Source: Closterium sp. NIES-65 (lineage: Eukaryota; Streptophyta; Zygnematophyceae; Desmidiales; Closteriaceae). From it: DNA of 64,000 nt. Where the stretch lies: assembly GCA_948144175.1 (NCBI GenBank), contig CANXME010000520.1, positions 1,240,001-1,304,000 of the forward strand. The letters are read 5' to 3'. The position numbers and the translations under genes are program-made. The notes below the pieces were generated by a model that worked only from the letters and a program-made list of their open reading frames with translations, did not search any database and had not been told where the DNA came from. This document shows positions 42,951 through 53,453 of the stretch, piece by piece. The stretch's first letter is position 1. Each line of letters begins with the position of its first letter.

Positions 42951-45845
42951 GTGAGATCCCCGATCGATCCTAGGGGGGGTTACAGGCGCGTTTGCCTGGG
43001 GGGTTATGGGCGCACTGACCCGCTACTGAAACAAGCCCTTTTATCCCAATGGTCTAGTGGTGCTGGGGGTGCTGAGCCTGGGAGTGCTGAGCCTGGGGGT
43101 GCTGAGCCTGGGGGTGCTACGCCTGGGGGTGCTACGCCTGGAGGTGCTGAGCCTGAGGGAGCTGGGCCTGCTCGTGTGGCGTCTGGCGATGCTGTGCCTG
43201 GCGGTTCTCCGGGTGCTTCATCTCGCCGGGAGCCACTCTCTCCACACGAATTGCGTGAGTGATTTGCCCGGCGCTGGAGGAGAGCTGTTGGAGCTGGAGG
43301 TGCTGCGGGTACTGGAGGTTCTGCTGCTGCTGAGGGTGCTGGTGCCGCGGGTCCCGGAGGTGCTCGTACTGGGAGTACTGGAGCTGCTGGGCCAGCGGGT
43401 ACTTCAGGAGTTGGAGCTGCTGCGGGTGTTGACGCGGTGGCTACTGCTATCGGTCCTGGAGGCGATCCTGCTGGGGGTGCTACTGGTGCTGCTGGAGGTA
43501 CTGGAGCTGGAGGTGCTGCTGGTGCTGGTGCTGCCGTTGGTGGTACTGGTGCTGTCCCTGCTGTGTCTGGAGTCGCCGTGCGGCCTCGGCCGTACTTCGT
43601 TCCGCTCCTTCAGCAGGTTCTTGGTCTCCCGCCTTCTACTGGTCCTTCTCCTCCCTTAGAGTGTCCACAGCCTGTCCCGTCACAGTTACAGTTACAGCCG
43701 GCCTCCCCACTGCCTGCTCCGTCTCCCTACACTGGTCCTACTGGAGGTCTTTCTGAGCGTCGTGAGCCTGCGTCTCGCCCTGCGTCGCCTGTCCGTGCTG
43801 CTCGCACTAGTGGTCGCGGTTCGCGTCAGCGTCCTCCTCCTATCCCTGGCACGCACCGGATGTCTCTGCGTCCGTCCACTGCTCCTCTGCGTGCCCCTTT
43901 ACCTTCTCCTCCTGAGTCTTCTCTTCCTGCTCTTGCCGACCCGGAGTCGAACTCTCTTCGTGCTGCCAGTCCTACTGTCACGCGTCTCCTTGCTACTGTT
44001 GTCACTGACCCTTCCTTTGAGTCCACTGTTGCGTCTGCCCTAGTTGCTGAGCTCGTCGACTTTGCTGCTCGCTGTCGCCTAGACTACGCCGCCAATCTTG
44101 TTGCTGAGTCTGAGTCTGTCTGTCCTCCGTCCGTCGGGGGTGAGTGTGCCCTTGGCATGGACGTCCTTGAGGACAGGCAGGAGGAGTTCCAGTGTCTAGC
44201 TGCTGCCTCACCTCATCTCGTGTCCGTACTGCTTACCCCTGAGGGAGACCCGGATGCACTTGACATCCCGACTCCGCGCTATTACGCGGAGGCGATGGAG
44301 GGTCCCTACTCCTCTCAGTGGCAGGCAGCTATGGACGCAAAGATGGCTTCCTGGAAGTCCACAGGCACCTACGTTGACGAGGTTCCCCCGCCTGGGGCGA
44401 ACATTGTCAGTGGCATGTGGATTTTCAGGGTGAAGCGGCCGCCGGGTTCTCCGCCTGTCTTCAAGGCGCGTTACGTGGCTCGTGGCTTCAGTCAGCGGCA
44501 GGGAGTTGACTACTTTCAGACCTTCTCTCCCACCCCGAAGATGACCACTCTTCGGGTACTGCTGCACATAGCTGCTCACTGTGACTACGAGCTTCACTCT
44601 CTTGACTTCAGCACAGCTTTCCTGCAGGGCAGCCTGCACGAGGAGATATGGCTGCGCCGCCCACCTGGCTTCACTGGGTCTTTTCCTCCTGGCACCCAGT
44701 GGAGCCTTCGGCGGCCAGTCTACGGTCTCCGTCAGGCACCGCGTGAGTGGCACGACACAGTGAGGACTACACTTGCGGCTCTTGGGTTTGCTCCCTCTAC
44801 TGCCGACCCGTCGCTGTTTCTGCGCACCGACACTTCTTTGCCGCCGTTCTACATCCTCGTGTACGTCGACGACTTGGTCTTTACCACAGCTGACACTGCG
44901 GGACTCGCCCACGTGAAGTCCGAGCTGCACAAGAGACACACGTGCACAGACCTGGGTGAACTGCGCAGCTACCTTGGCTTGCAGATCACCCGGGACAGAG
45001 CACGCTGCACCATTACCCTGACTCAGTCACACATGGTGCAGCAGGTCCTTCAGCGCTTCGGCTTCACGTACTCCTCGCCTCAGGCCACTCCTCTGCCTAC
45101 TCGCCACTCGCTCTCAGCTCTGCCTTCGGATGAGTCCGTAGAGTCGAGTCGCCCGTACCCAGAGCTTGTTGGCTGCCTCATGTACCTGATGACCTGCACT
45201 CGACCTGACCTTGCATACCCTCTTAGCATTCTCGCACGCTATGTTGCTCTTAGGAGACACAGACCGGAGCACATGGCTGCAGCGAAGAGGGTGTTGCGCT
45301 ACTTGTGCAGTACGTCAGGCATGGGGCTTGTGCTTGGAGGGCAGAGTCGAGTGGTCCTCACTGGGCACGCAGACGCTTCTTGGGCTGACGACCAGGCTAC
45401 GCAGCGGTCGTCACAGGGTTACACCTTCAGCCTTGGTTCCGGCTCTGTTTCGTGGCGGGCTACCCGCTCGTATTCTGTTCTCGGCTCCAGTTGTGAGGCT
45501 GAGATCTACGCCGGGGCCATGGCTGCACAGGAGCTTCGCTGGCTCACCTACCTGCTGACTGACCTCGGAGAGCTGCCTCGTTCTCCTCAACTGTTGTACG
45601 TAGACAACAAGGCCATGCTGGCCTTGTGTCGAGAGCAGAGACTGGAGCACAGAACGAAGCACATTGCTCTCCGCTACTTCCTTGCTCGTGAGCTGCAGCA
45701 GCGTGGTCAGCTGCGTCTTGCGTACGTGGCCTCTGAGGCCAACACTGCTGATATCTTCACCAAGGCGCTTGCACCTTGTGATCATCAGCGCTTCTGTACT
45801 CAGCTGGGTCTTGTGCCTGCCTTGCCTCACTTGCTCACCTCTTGA
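42951..45845 (+). pseudogene. E linker, reverse transcriptase and RNase H
   Basis: One frame with a single TGG-to-TGA stop at 43260-43262 in LREW. It holds GGAEP repeats, the Ala/Gly linker, WKSTGTYVDEVPPPG, FKARYVARGFSQRQ, FSTAFLQGSLHEEIWLRRPPGF, VYVDDLVFTTAD, then HADASWADD, CEAEIYA and VDNKAML, ending LPHLLTS. From 43437 the open part (802 codons) covers RT and RNase H whole with all visible active-site residues, making it the most complete polymerase here. Confidence 0.87.
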
Positions 45846-45866
45846 CCTTGCTTGTACTGTTACATA

Positions 45867-46223
45867 TGGGTGTAGGCAAAACACCTCCAGGCGGAGCACC
45901 CCCAGTCTCAGTACCCTCAGGCTCAGCACCCCCAGGCTCAGCACCCCCAGGCTCAGCACCTCCAGGCCCAGCACCCCCAGACTCCGCACCCCCAGGCGGT
46001 GCGCTAGCGGCTAGGGCAGAAAAAAAAAAAGACGTTTCAAGGTGGTGGGCCCTAAGCACAGGTCCCACAGGGGAACCTGCTCGATACCATGAGAAGAAGT
46101 GAACGAGAATGAATCAACTATGAATGAAGTGAGTACATGTAGGAAACCCTGATTGGGTTGTACCCCCTATGGGATGCCCCACTATAGCCTACACAAATAT
46201 ATATAAGCTATAATGTTCTGACA
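45867..46223 (-). mobile_element. Copia fragment M: LTR, leader and linker repeats
   Basis: Minus-strand LTR 46223-46090 (134 bp, TGTCAGAACATTATAGC), primer site TGGTATCGAGC, conserved hairpin (one mismatch), T run, then GGAEP-type linker units up to 45880. As in E, gag-protease-integrase is missing between leader and linker. Its left end meets E end-on with no target duplication. Confidence 0.72.
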
Positions 46224-46426
46224 TGCAACCCGTTGCATACTTTAGTAAAAAACTTCACGGGGCAGAACTCAATTACCCCATCCATGACAAAGAGGCCCTC
46301 GCCATCGTCAACGCATTTAAGGCATGGAGGTGTTATCTCGAAGGAAGAAAAACGACCGTCTACACCGACCACTGCAGCCTCAAGAATCTGAAGACCCAAC
46401 CAACACTCTCCAGGCGGCAGGTCCGG
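46224..46426 (+). pseudogene. Ty3/gypsy RNase H fragment
   Basis: Reads PVAYFSKKLHGAELNYPIHD, then KEALAIVNAFKAWRCYLEG, TVYTDHCSLKNL, TQPTLSRRQ, the RT-connection to RNase H region typical of gypsy elements (YTDH carries a catalytic Asp). It joins copia RNase H at about 46427 out of frame. Confidence 0.8.
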
Positions 46427-47291
46427 TGCTTGTGCTTGGGGGGCAGAATCCAGTGGTCCTGACTGGGCACGCAGACGCTTCTTGGGCTGACGACCAGGCT
46501 ACGCAGCGGTCATCACAGGGTTACACCTTCAGCCTTGGTTCCGACTCTGTTTCGTGGCGGGCTACTCGCTCGTCTTCTGTTCTCGGCTCCAGTTGTGAGG
46601 CTGAGATCTACGCAGGAGCCATGGCTGCACAAGAGCTTCGCTGGCTCACCTACCTGCTGACTGACCTCAGAGAGCCGCCTCGTTCTCCTCCAGTGCTGTA
46701 CGTAGACAACAAGGCCATGCTGGCCTTGTGTCGGGAGCAGCGACTGGAGCACAGAACGAAGCACATTGCTCTCCGCTACTTTCTTGCTCGTGAGCTGCAG
46801 CAGCGTGGTCAGCTGCGTCTTGCGTACGTGGCCTTTGAGGCTAACACTGCTGATATCTTCACGAAGGCGCTTGCGCCATGTGACCATCAGCGCTTCTGTA
46901 CTCAGCTGGGCCTTGTGCCTACCTTACCTCACTTGCTCACCTCTTGACCTTGCTTGTACTGTTACCTAAATATATACCTGCTCTTGCTTGTCTAGCCCTT
47001 TTTTTATATATATGTACTCCTGCATGTGAACTGGCCTTGTGGCCTTGAACTTGTGCTCGGAATGTGTGGTGACTTTGTGATCCACCCTGAGCTTGCTTTG
47101 GTTTGCTTTGCTTGACTGGTCTTGTGACCCCTTGTTCTCCCCACTTTGCCTATGGGGGTGTGTCAGAACATATAGCTCATGCATATTATGTAGGCTATAG
47201 TGGGGTAGCCAATAAGGGGTACAACCCAATTAGGGTTAGTACTTGTACCCAATTCATTCATAGTTCATCCATTCTCGTTTCAACTTTCTCA
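46427..47291 (+). mobile_element. Copy of element B tail: RNase H, 3' UTR and LTR
   Basis: RNase H from VLGGQNPVVLTGHADASWADD to LPHLLTS (stop 46945-46947), 3' untranslated part, polypurine tract, and LTR 47161-47291 ending TTTCTCA before GAAAG. Nearly identical to 6706-7570. Confidence 0.88.
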
Positions 47292-47756
47292 GAAAGTTAT
47301 CCATTCTATCTTGCAGCCAGAGTGAGTGAATGAAGAGGTGGGCTTTATATCGCGCGCGTCAACATTGGAATCATATAGGACTCGGCAACCGTCTCTTTAC
47401 GACTTGTCTGCTCCTAAATATACACCTATAGTTTCCACTTTGCTGCTGCCACCGCTGCTGCTGCTGTGGTGATGGTAATGAAACCTGTTTCCCTTGTCGA
47501 GGCCTGATTTCCCGCATATGGCTACTGCGTTCACCAAATCGGAGCACTCAATACCGCGGAAAAACAGCATGCTGTGCATTCCCCTATATGCGAGGCCAAC
47601 GCCCACACACGAGTCAAAGGAATCGCGAAAGGCTGCGACACCGGGACTCGCGCCGGACGAAAATTTGTACACCCACACTAACAGCATCCCGAACACCATA
47701 GTCGCCAGAAGTGACACCTGGAAGGCCCTCCTCGCGACGAACCAGAGTGACGACAG
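47292..47756 (-). pseudogene. N-terminal fragment of PLOD-like glycosyltransferase paralogue, copy 2
   Basis: Equivalent of 7571-8035 with a few substitutions (SFDSCVGVGLAYRGMH here is closer to the full gene than copy 1). It shares the in-frame TAA (47397-47399) and stops at the same LTR edge, so it was already broken when duplicated. Confidence 0.75.
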
Positions 47757-48217
47757 TCAGGAGACGTCGAGAGGCAAGTCATGGTCTATCACAAACAATT
47801 TACTAAGACTTGGAAAGGAGATTCGGCCTGGTGCGCTTCGTCGTCCAATTCGGCTACACACTGCACTCGCCATTTCTTTCACACAATCTCCATTCACAGG
47901 CTGAAGTTCTCTTGTAGAGTTATGCTGGAAGGATTCTTATAGGTATCTTATAGCGTGTGCAGGCAATGCGGCTAATCTGTTGTCGGGCTAGAAAGACTTT
48001 CAGTAAAGCTGCTGGGCTCATCCGTCCGCTGGAAGACTTCACTGAATCGCCAGAGTCCGGCGGAAAAATCGGCAGGCCGTCTGCGATTTTCAGCGAAGCC
48101 TCTAGACCTGAAGTTTTGGCGATTAGTGCGAGGAACCGCCGCAACAAACCGAGCTAGTAACCACGTTCGCTGAAACCCGATTTTCTCGTGGCCACGATTG
48201 TCGGATTCCGGCGGTTT
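47757..48217. other. Spacer, copy 2
   Basis: Equivalent of 8036-8496. No gene recognised. Ends in GGTTT, the F target site. Confidence 0.5.
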
Positions 48218-48361
48218 TGTCATAACATTATAGCTTATGCTTTTGTGTAGGCTAAAGTGGGGTATCCCATAGGGGGTACAACCCAATTAGGGTTAGTACT
48301 TGTACCAACTTCATTCATAGTTCATTCATTCGCGTTCACTTCTTCACATGGAATCAGAGCA

Positions 48362-48379
48362 GGTCCCCTCCTAGGGACT
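48362..48379 (+). promoter_or_regulatory. F2 leader hairpin
   Basis: GGTCCC (48362-48367) pairs with GGGACT (48374-48379). Compared with F1 the first pair A-U has become G-U, so pairing is kept. Confidence 0.55.
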
Positions 48380-49393
48380 GTTCCTAGGGCCCACCGAAGC
48401 GCGCCCCGAGGCGCGCGTTCTTTTTTTTTAGCGACCCTCCGTGTCGCCCCTAGCGGCCCGTTACGCCGCCCTTACCTACGCGGCCCCGCCGCCCTTACCT
48501 ACGCGGCCCCGCCGCCCTTACCTACGCGGCCCTGCCGCCCTTACGTCGCGGCCCCGCCGCCCTCACGTCACGGCCCCGCCGCCTCACCTACGCGCCCCCC
48601 CCCCCCCCCCCCCGCCCTTACGTCGCGGCCCCGCCGCCCTTACGTCGCGGCCCCGCCACCCTTACGTCGCGGCCCCGCCGCCCTTGCGTCGCGGCCCCGC
48701 CGCCCTTACATCGCGGCCCCGCCGCCCTCACGTCGCGGCCCCGCCGCCCTTACCTACGCGGCCCCGCCGCCCTTACCTACGCGGCCCCGCCGCCCTTACC
48801 TACGCGGCCCCGCCGCCCTTACGTCGCGGCCCCGCCGCCCTCATGTCGCGGCCCCGCCGCCCGCACCTACGCGGCGCCGCCGCCTTCACCTTCGCGGCCC
48901 CGCCGCCCTCACCTACGCGGCCTCGCCGCCCTCACCTTCGCGGCCTCGCCGCCAGTGCCTACGCGGCCCCGCCGCCTTCTCCTACGCGGCCCCGCCGTCC
49001 TCACGTCGCGGCCCCGCCGCCCTCACGTCGCGGCCCCGCCGCCCACACCTTCGCGGCCCCGCCCGTCTCCCCTCCTTCCGAGCCGCTCGAGCAGCCGCCC
49101 GCCACGCCGCCCGGTACCGGAGCAGCCGAGCCGCCCAGCAGCAGCCGCCGAGCCGCCGGGCCGCCGAGCCGCAGTCCAGCCGAGCCGCCCAGCAGCAGCC
49201 GTCGAGCCGCCGGGCCGCCGAGCCGCAGTACAGCCGAGCAGCCCAGCAGCAGCCGCCGAGCCGCAGTACCGCCGAGCCGCCCCGCAGCCGAGCCGCACTA
49301 CTGCCGAGCCGCCCGACCTGCCCTGTCTGGTGAGCACAGCCCCACTGCTACTGCGTGTCCTTCCCCCACTGCTTGCATTGCTAGTCTGTCGTC

Positions 49394-51590
49394 ATGGCTA
49401 CCCCTAGTGTCCTCGCTTTTGACGCTGAGGGTCGAGCCATTGACTTTGAGGTCTGGGTCGACGACCTGCAGCTATTTTTACAGTGCGATAGGGCGGACGG
49501 TCTTTCTCTCTTTGACCTCACCTCTGGCGCCTCCCCTGCTCCTGCTGCTGATGCTGACCCCACTGTTCGCTCTCAGTGGGCCACCCGCGATGCTGCTGCA
49601 CGTCTTGCTGTGCGTCGCCACCTGCCTACCACTGAGTGCGCGCACTTTAGTGAGTACATGAGTGCTCAGACCTTGTACGACGCTGTAGTTGCGCGCTACT
49701 CTTCCCCTGCCACTGCTGCACTGAGCCGCCTCATGCTACCGTACCTCTTTCCTGACCTTGCTGCCTTTCCTACAGTCGCTGACCTCATCACGCACCTCCG
49801 CCCTTCTGACACTCGCTACCGCGCCGCACTTCCTGCTGAGTTCTGCGCCAGGAACCCCCCCCCCCATGTACATCGCTCTCTATTACATAGTCACTCGCCT
49901 CCCTGACTCCCTTCGCGTAGTCAGGGACCACTTCCTCTCAGTCTGTCCCACCACCCTCACTGTCGACCTCCTCGAGAAGGCCCTCCTAGCGGCGGAGAAG
50001 AGTATAGTCGCTGTAGGAGCCTCTCGTGGTGACCCGCGCACCCCCATCTTTGAGGGGTGTTCTCCTTCCCCCCTGCTGCCCTCTGTTGCCTCTGCTGCTG
50101 CTGCCGACCTGCTTGGTCTTGAGTCGGTTGGCGCGGCATCTGCCCCTAGCGGGAGACGCCGCCATGGCAAGGGCAAGGGGGGCAAGGGCGCGGGTGGAGC
50201 TGGCGGGGGCGGTGGAGGTGGCAGTGGCGGTGGCGGAGGGAGTGGGGGTGGCGGTGGGAGTGGTGATGGGGGTGGTGGCGGTGGTGGCGGCGGCAGCGGA
50301 GGCGGCGGCGGTGGCGGTGGCGGCGGTGGGAGCGGAGGTGGCGGTGGTGGCGGAGGTGGAGGCGGCGGTGGCGGAGGAGGTGGAGCCGGTCGGGGTAGTG
50401 CCCCGCAGCGGAGCGGCTCTGGTGGTGGTCAGCGCCAGCAGCAGCAGCAGCAGCGTTCTCGGGACATCCCCCCGTCTCAGCAGCTCCGTGAGTGGTACAC
50501 GCAGCGTCAGCGTGGTCGAGGTCTTGGCCCGTGCACCTACGTTCTCCGTTCCGGCGACCGCGCGGGTGAGCAGTGTGGGGGTGCCCACTCCACCCAGCGC
50601 TGCTTTGGCCGCCTGACGGACACTTGGCGTCAGCAGTTCCCCGAGGCTAGTGAGATTCCCCGCTGGGGAGAGCTGTCTAGGGCTGGCGTAGCGATCTTTG
50701 ATCTTCACTTTGATGCTATCCTTGCTGCCATGTGTGCTGTGACTATTAGTGATGAGGGTGACTGTTACCGGTGTTTCCCGCCCGACCCGGGCATTGGTAC
50801 TGCTGCGCTAGGTGCTTGTGAGGCTACTACTCTAGGTGCCAGTGCGTCTGCACTCTCAGGTACTGGTGAGGCTGCGCTCTCAGCTACTGCATCGGCTTCG
50901 GCCTCCCTCACCTTCACACTTGACTCAGGGGCTTCTCGCTCCTTCTTTCGAGACCGCACCACACTCACGCCGCTTGGTCGGCCGGTTGCAGTCTCCCTGG
51001 CGGACCCCTCTAGGGGTCCTGTCCTCTCTCACTTCTCCACTGTCCTCCCGTGTCCGGCTGCCCCCTCGGGCACCCTGTCGGGTCTGTACCTCCCCTCGCT
51101 CTCGACGAACTTGGTGAGTGGTGCTGACCTGCAGGATGCGGGGGTTCACCAGTTTACTCCTGCGAGTCAGCAGGTGACCCACTGCTCGGACGCCCGCAGA
51201 GGCCGACACCTAGCCACGTTTTCGCGTCGGCCCGGGTCGAGTCTCTACACCCTGACCACTGAGTCTCCTCCAGTCCCTGCGTCTGGCCAGGTAGCTGTGT
51301 CGGGTCAGGTGTTTGCTGCTGCGTCCAGGTCTGGTCCTGAGTCTGCCCCCTGCTCGTGTCGCCTCCTGTCTCACGAGACTCTCTTGTGGCACCACCGTCT
51401 TGGCCACCCCTCCTTGCCTCGTCTTCGGGGCATGGCTTCCCGTGTCCTTGTCTCTGGTCTCCCCTGGTCTCTCCCTCCCCTTCCTTCGGGGCCAGGACCT
51501 TCCTGTGTCCCCTGTGTCGAGGGGCGGCTCCGGGCCGCCCCTCACTCCTCCCAGTTTCCCCCGACAGGGGCTCCTCTGTAGACGATTCAC
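49394..51590 (+). pseudogene. F2 gag, protease and integrase start
   Basis: ATG at 49394 and the first 150 codons are intact (unlike F1). At 49855-49865 an 11-C run shifts the frame; the downstream frame carries the gag core, poly-Gly, CTYVLRSGDRAGEQC..H..C, protease DSGASRSFF and pre-integrase HHRLGHPS. It ends at a CAG-to-TAG stop at 51579-51581, just before HMDVWGPAR. Confidence 0.87.
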
Positions 51591-53453
51591 ATGGACGTGT
51601 GGGGCCCGGCCCGCGTCCGTGGACAGGGTCACGAGCGCTACTTCGTGCTGGTGGTTGACGACTACTCGCGTTACACCACAGTCTTCCCCTTGCGCAGCAA
51701 GGGTGATGTCACTAAGGTGTTGATCGACTGGATCCGCGCAGCTCGTCTCCAGCTCAGGAGGAGCTTCGGCTCGGACTTTCCTGTTCTGCGTCTGCACTCT
51801 GACCGAGGCGGAGAGTTCTCCTCTGGCCTTCTGCGAGCCTACTGTCGTGCACGAGGCATCCGCCAGACCTTCACGCTTCCGGACTCTCCGCAGCAAAATG
51901 GGATTGTTGAGCGCCGCATTGGCATGGTCATGGACGTCGCTCGTACGTCCATGATGCATGCGGCTGCCCCCCATTTTTTGTGGCCGTTTGCGGTTTGGTA
52001 CGCGGCGCATCAGCTCAACCTTCACCCCAGGGTGTCCCGGCCGGAGACCTCCCCAGCTCTGCTGTGGACGGGGAAGGTCGGCGATGCGTCTGCGTTCCGT
52101 GTCTGGGGATCTCGGGCGTTTGTCCGCGACTTGTCTGCGGACAAGCTGTCCCCTCGTGCTGCTCCCTGTGTCTTCCTAGGCTTCCCCCCTAACGCCCCAG
52201 GGTGGCAGTTCTACCACCCCTCTTCTCGTCGTGTTCTGTCCTCCCAGGACGTCACGTTCGACGAGTCCGTCCCCTTCTACCGCCTCTTCCCCTACCGCAC
52301 TCCTTCCCTCCCCCCGCCACCGCACTTCCTTGTGCCAGGTCCCCCCCCGGTAGACCCCCTTCCCCCTCAGGGTCCTGCCCCTTCAGGTGTGTCCCAGGTA
52401 GATGCAGTCGAGCCGGTCGAGGTTGCTGGTGACTCAGGTACTGCTGGAGGTGCTGAGCCTGGGGGTGCTGAGCCTGGGGGTGCTGACTCTGGGGGTGCTG
52501 AGTCTGGGGGTGCTGAGCCAGGGGGTGGTGAGCCTGGGGGTGCTGCCTCTAGGGGTTCTGAGCCTGGGGGTACTGAGCCTGGGGGTGCTGACTCTGGGGG
52601 TGCTGCGCGCGTGGGTGCTGAGCCTGGGGGTGCTGAGCCTGGGGGTGCTACGTCTGGAGCTGCTGAGCCTGGAGGTGTGGAGCCTGCGGCCACTGGACCT
52701 CCCCTTGTGGCGTCTGGCGGTGCTGGGCCTGGAGGTTCTCCGGGTGTTTCGTCTCGGCGGGAGCCACTCCCTCCACAGGATCTGCGTGAGTGGTTTGCTC
52801 GCCGCTGGAGGCGTACTGCTGGAGCTGGAGCTTCTTCGGCCGCTGAGGGTGCTGGTGCCGCCGGTCCCGGAGCTGCTGGGCGTGCGGGTCCGCGTGGAGC
52901 TGGAGCTGCTGAGGGTGTTGGTTCTGAGACTACTACTGTCCGTCCTGGTGGTGGTCTTGCTGCGGGTGCTGCTGGTGCTACTGGAGGTCCTGCCGCTGGA
53001 GGTGCTGTTGGCGCTGGTGCTGCCGGAGGTGCTGAGGGTGCTGGTGCTGTCCCTGCTGTGTCTGGTGCCGCCGCGCGGCCTCGGCCGTACTTCGTTCTGC
53101 TCCTGCAGCAGGTTCTTGGTCTTTCTCCTCCTTTAGAGTGTCCACCGCCTGTTCTCTCATAGTCACAGTTAGAGCCTGCCTCCCCACTGCCTGCTCCCTC
53201 TCCGTACACTGGTCCTACTGGAGGTCTTACTGAGCGTCGTGACCCTGCGTCTCGTCCCGCATCGCCTGTCCGTACTGCTCGCACTAGTAGTCGTGGTTCG
53301 CGTCAGCGTCCTCCTCCTGTCCCCTGCACGCACCGGATGTCTCTGCGTCCCTCCGCTACTCCTCTGCGTGCCCCTTTGCCTTCTCCTCCTGAGTCCTCTC
53401 TTCCTGCGCTTGCCGACCCGGCGTCGGACTCCCTTCGTGCTGCCAGTCCTACT
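51591..53453 (+). pseudogene. F2 integrase and linker (cut by G2)
   Basis: Same frame. Integrase HMDVWGPARV, LHSDRGGEF, QQNGIVERR; then FLGFPPNAPGWQFY, about 20 GGAEP units and the Ala/Gly linker. A CAG-to-TAG stop lies at 53160-53162. The G2 insertion follows target CTACT (53449-53453). Confidence 0.87.

Larger units (their letters stand above)
42710..45866 (+). mobile_element. Copia deletion derivative E (LTR, leader, linker, RT-RNase H)
   Basis: A 130-bp LTR (42710-42839) and primer site TGGTATCAGAGC (42840-42851, exact) are followed by about 210 bp of leader and then directly by the GGAEP linker. Gag, protease and integrase are gone. The 3' end breaks off 21 bp after the pol stop, with no 3' LTR. 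Confidence 0.8.

Noticed and set aside
42710-46223. E and M as one element with inverted LTRs
   Set aside because: LTRs face each other, flanks ACGGT and TGCAA do not match, and leaders differ, so these are two broken elements.
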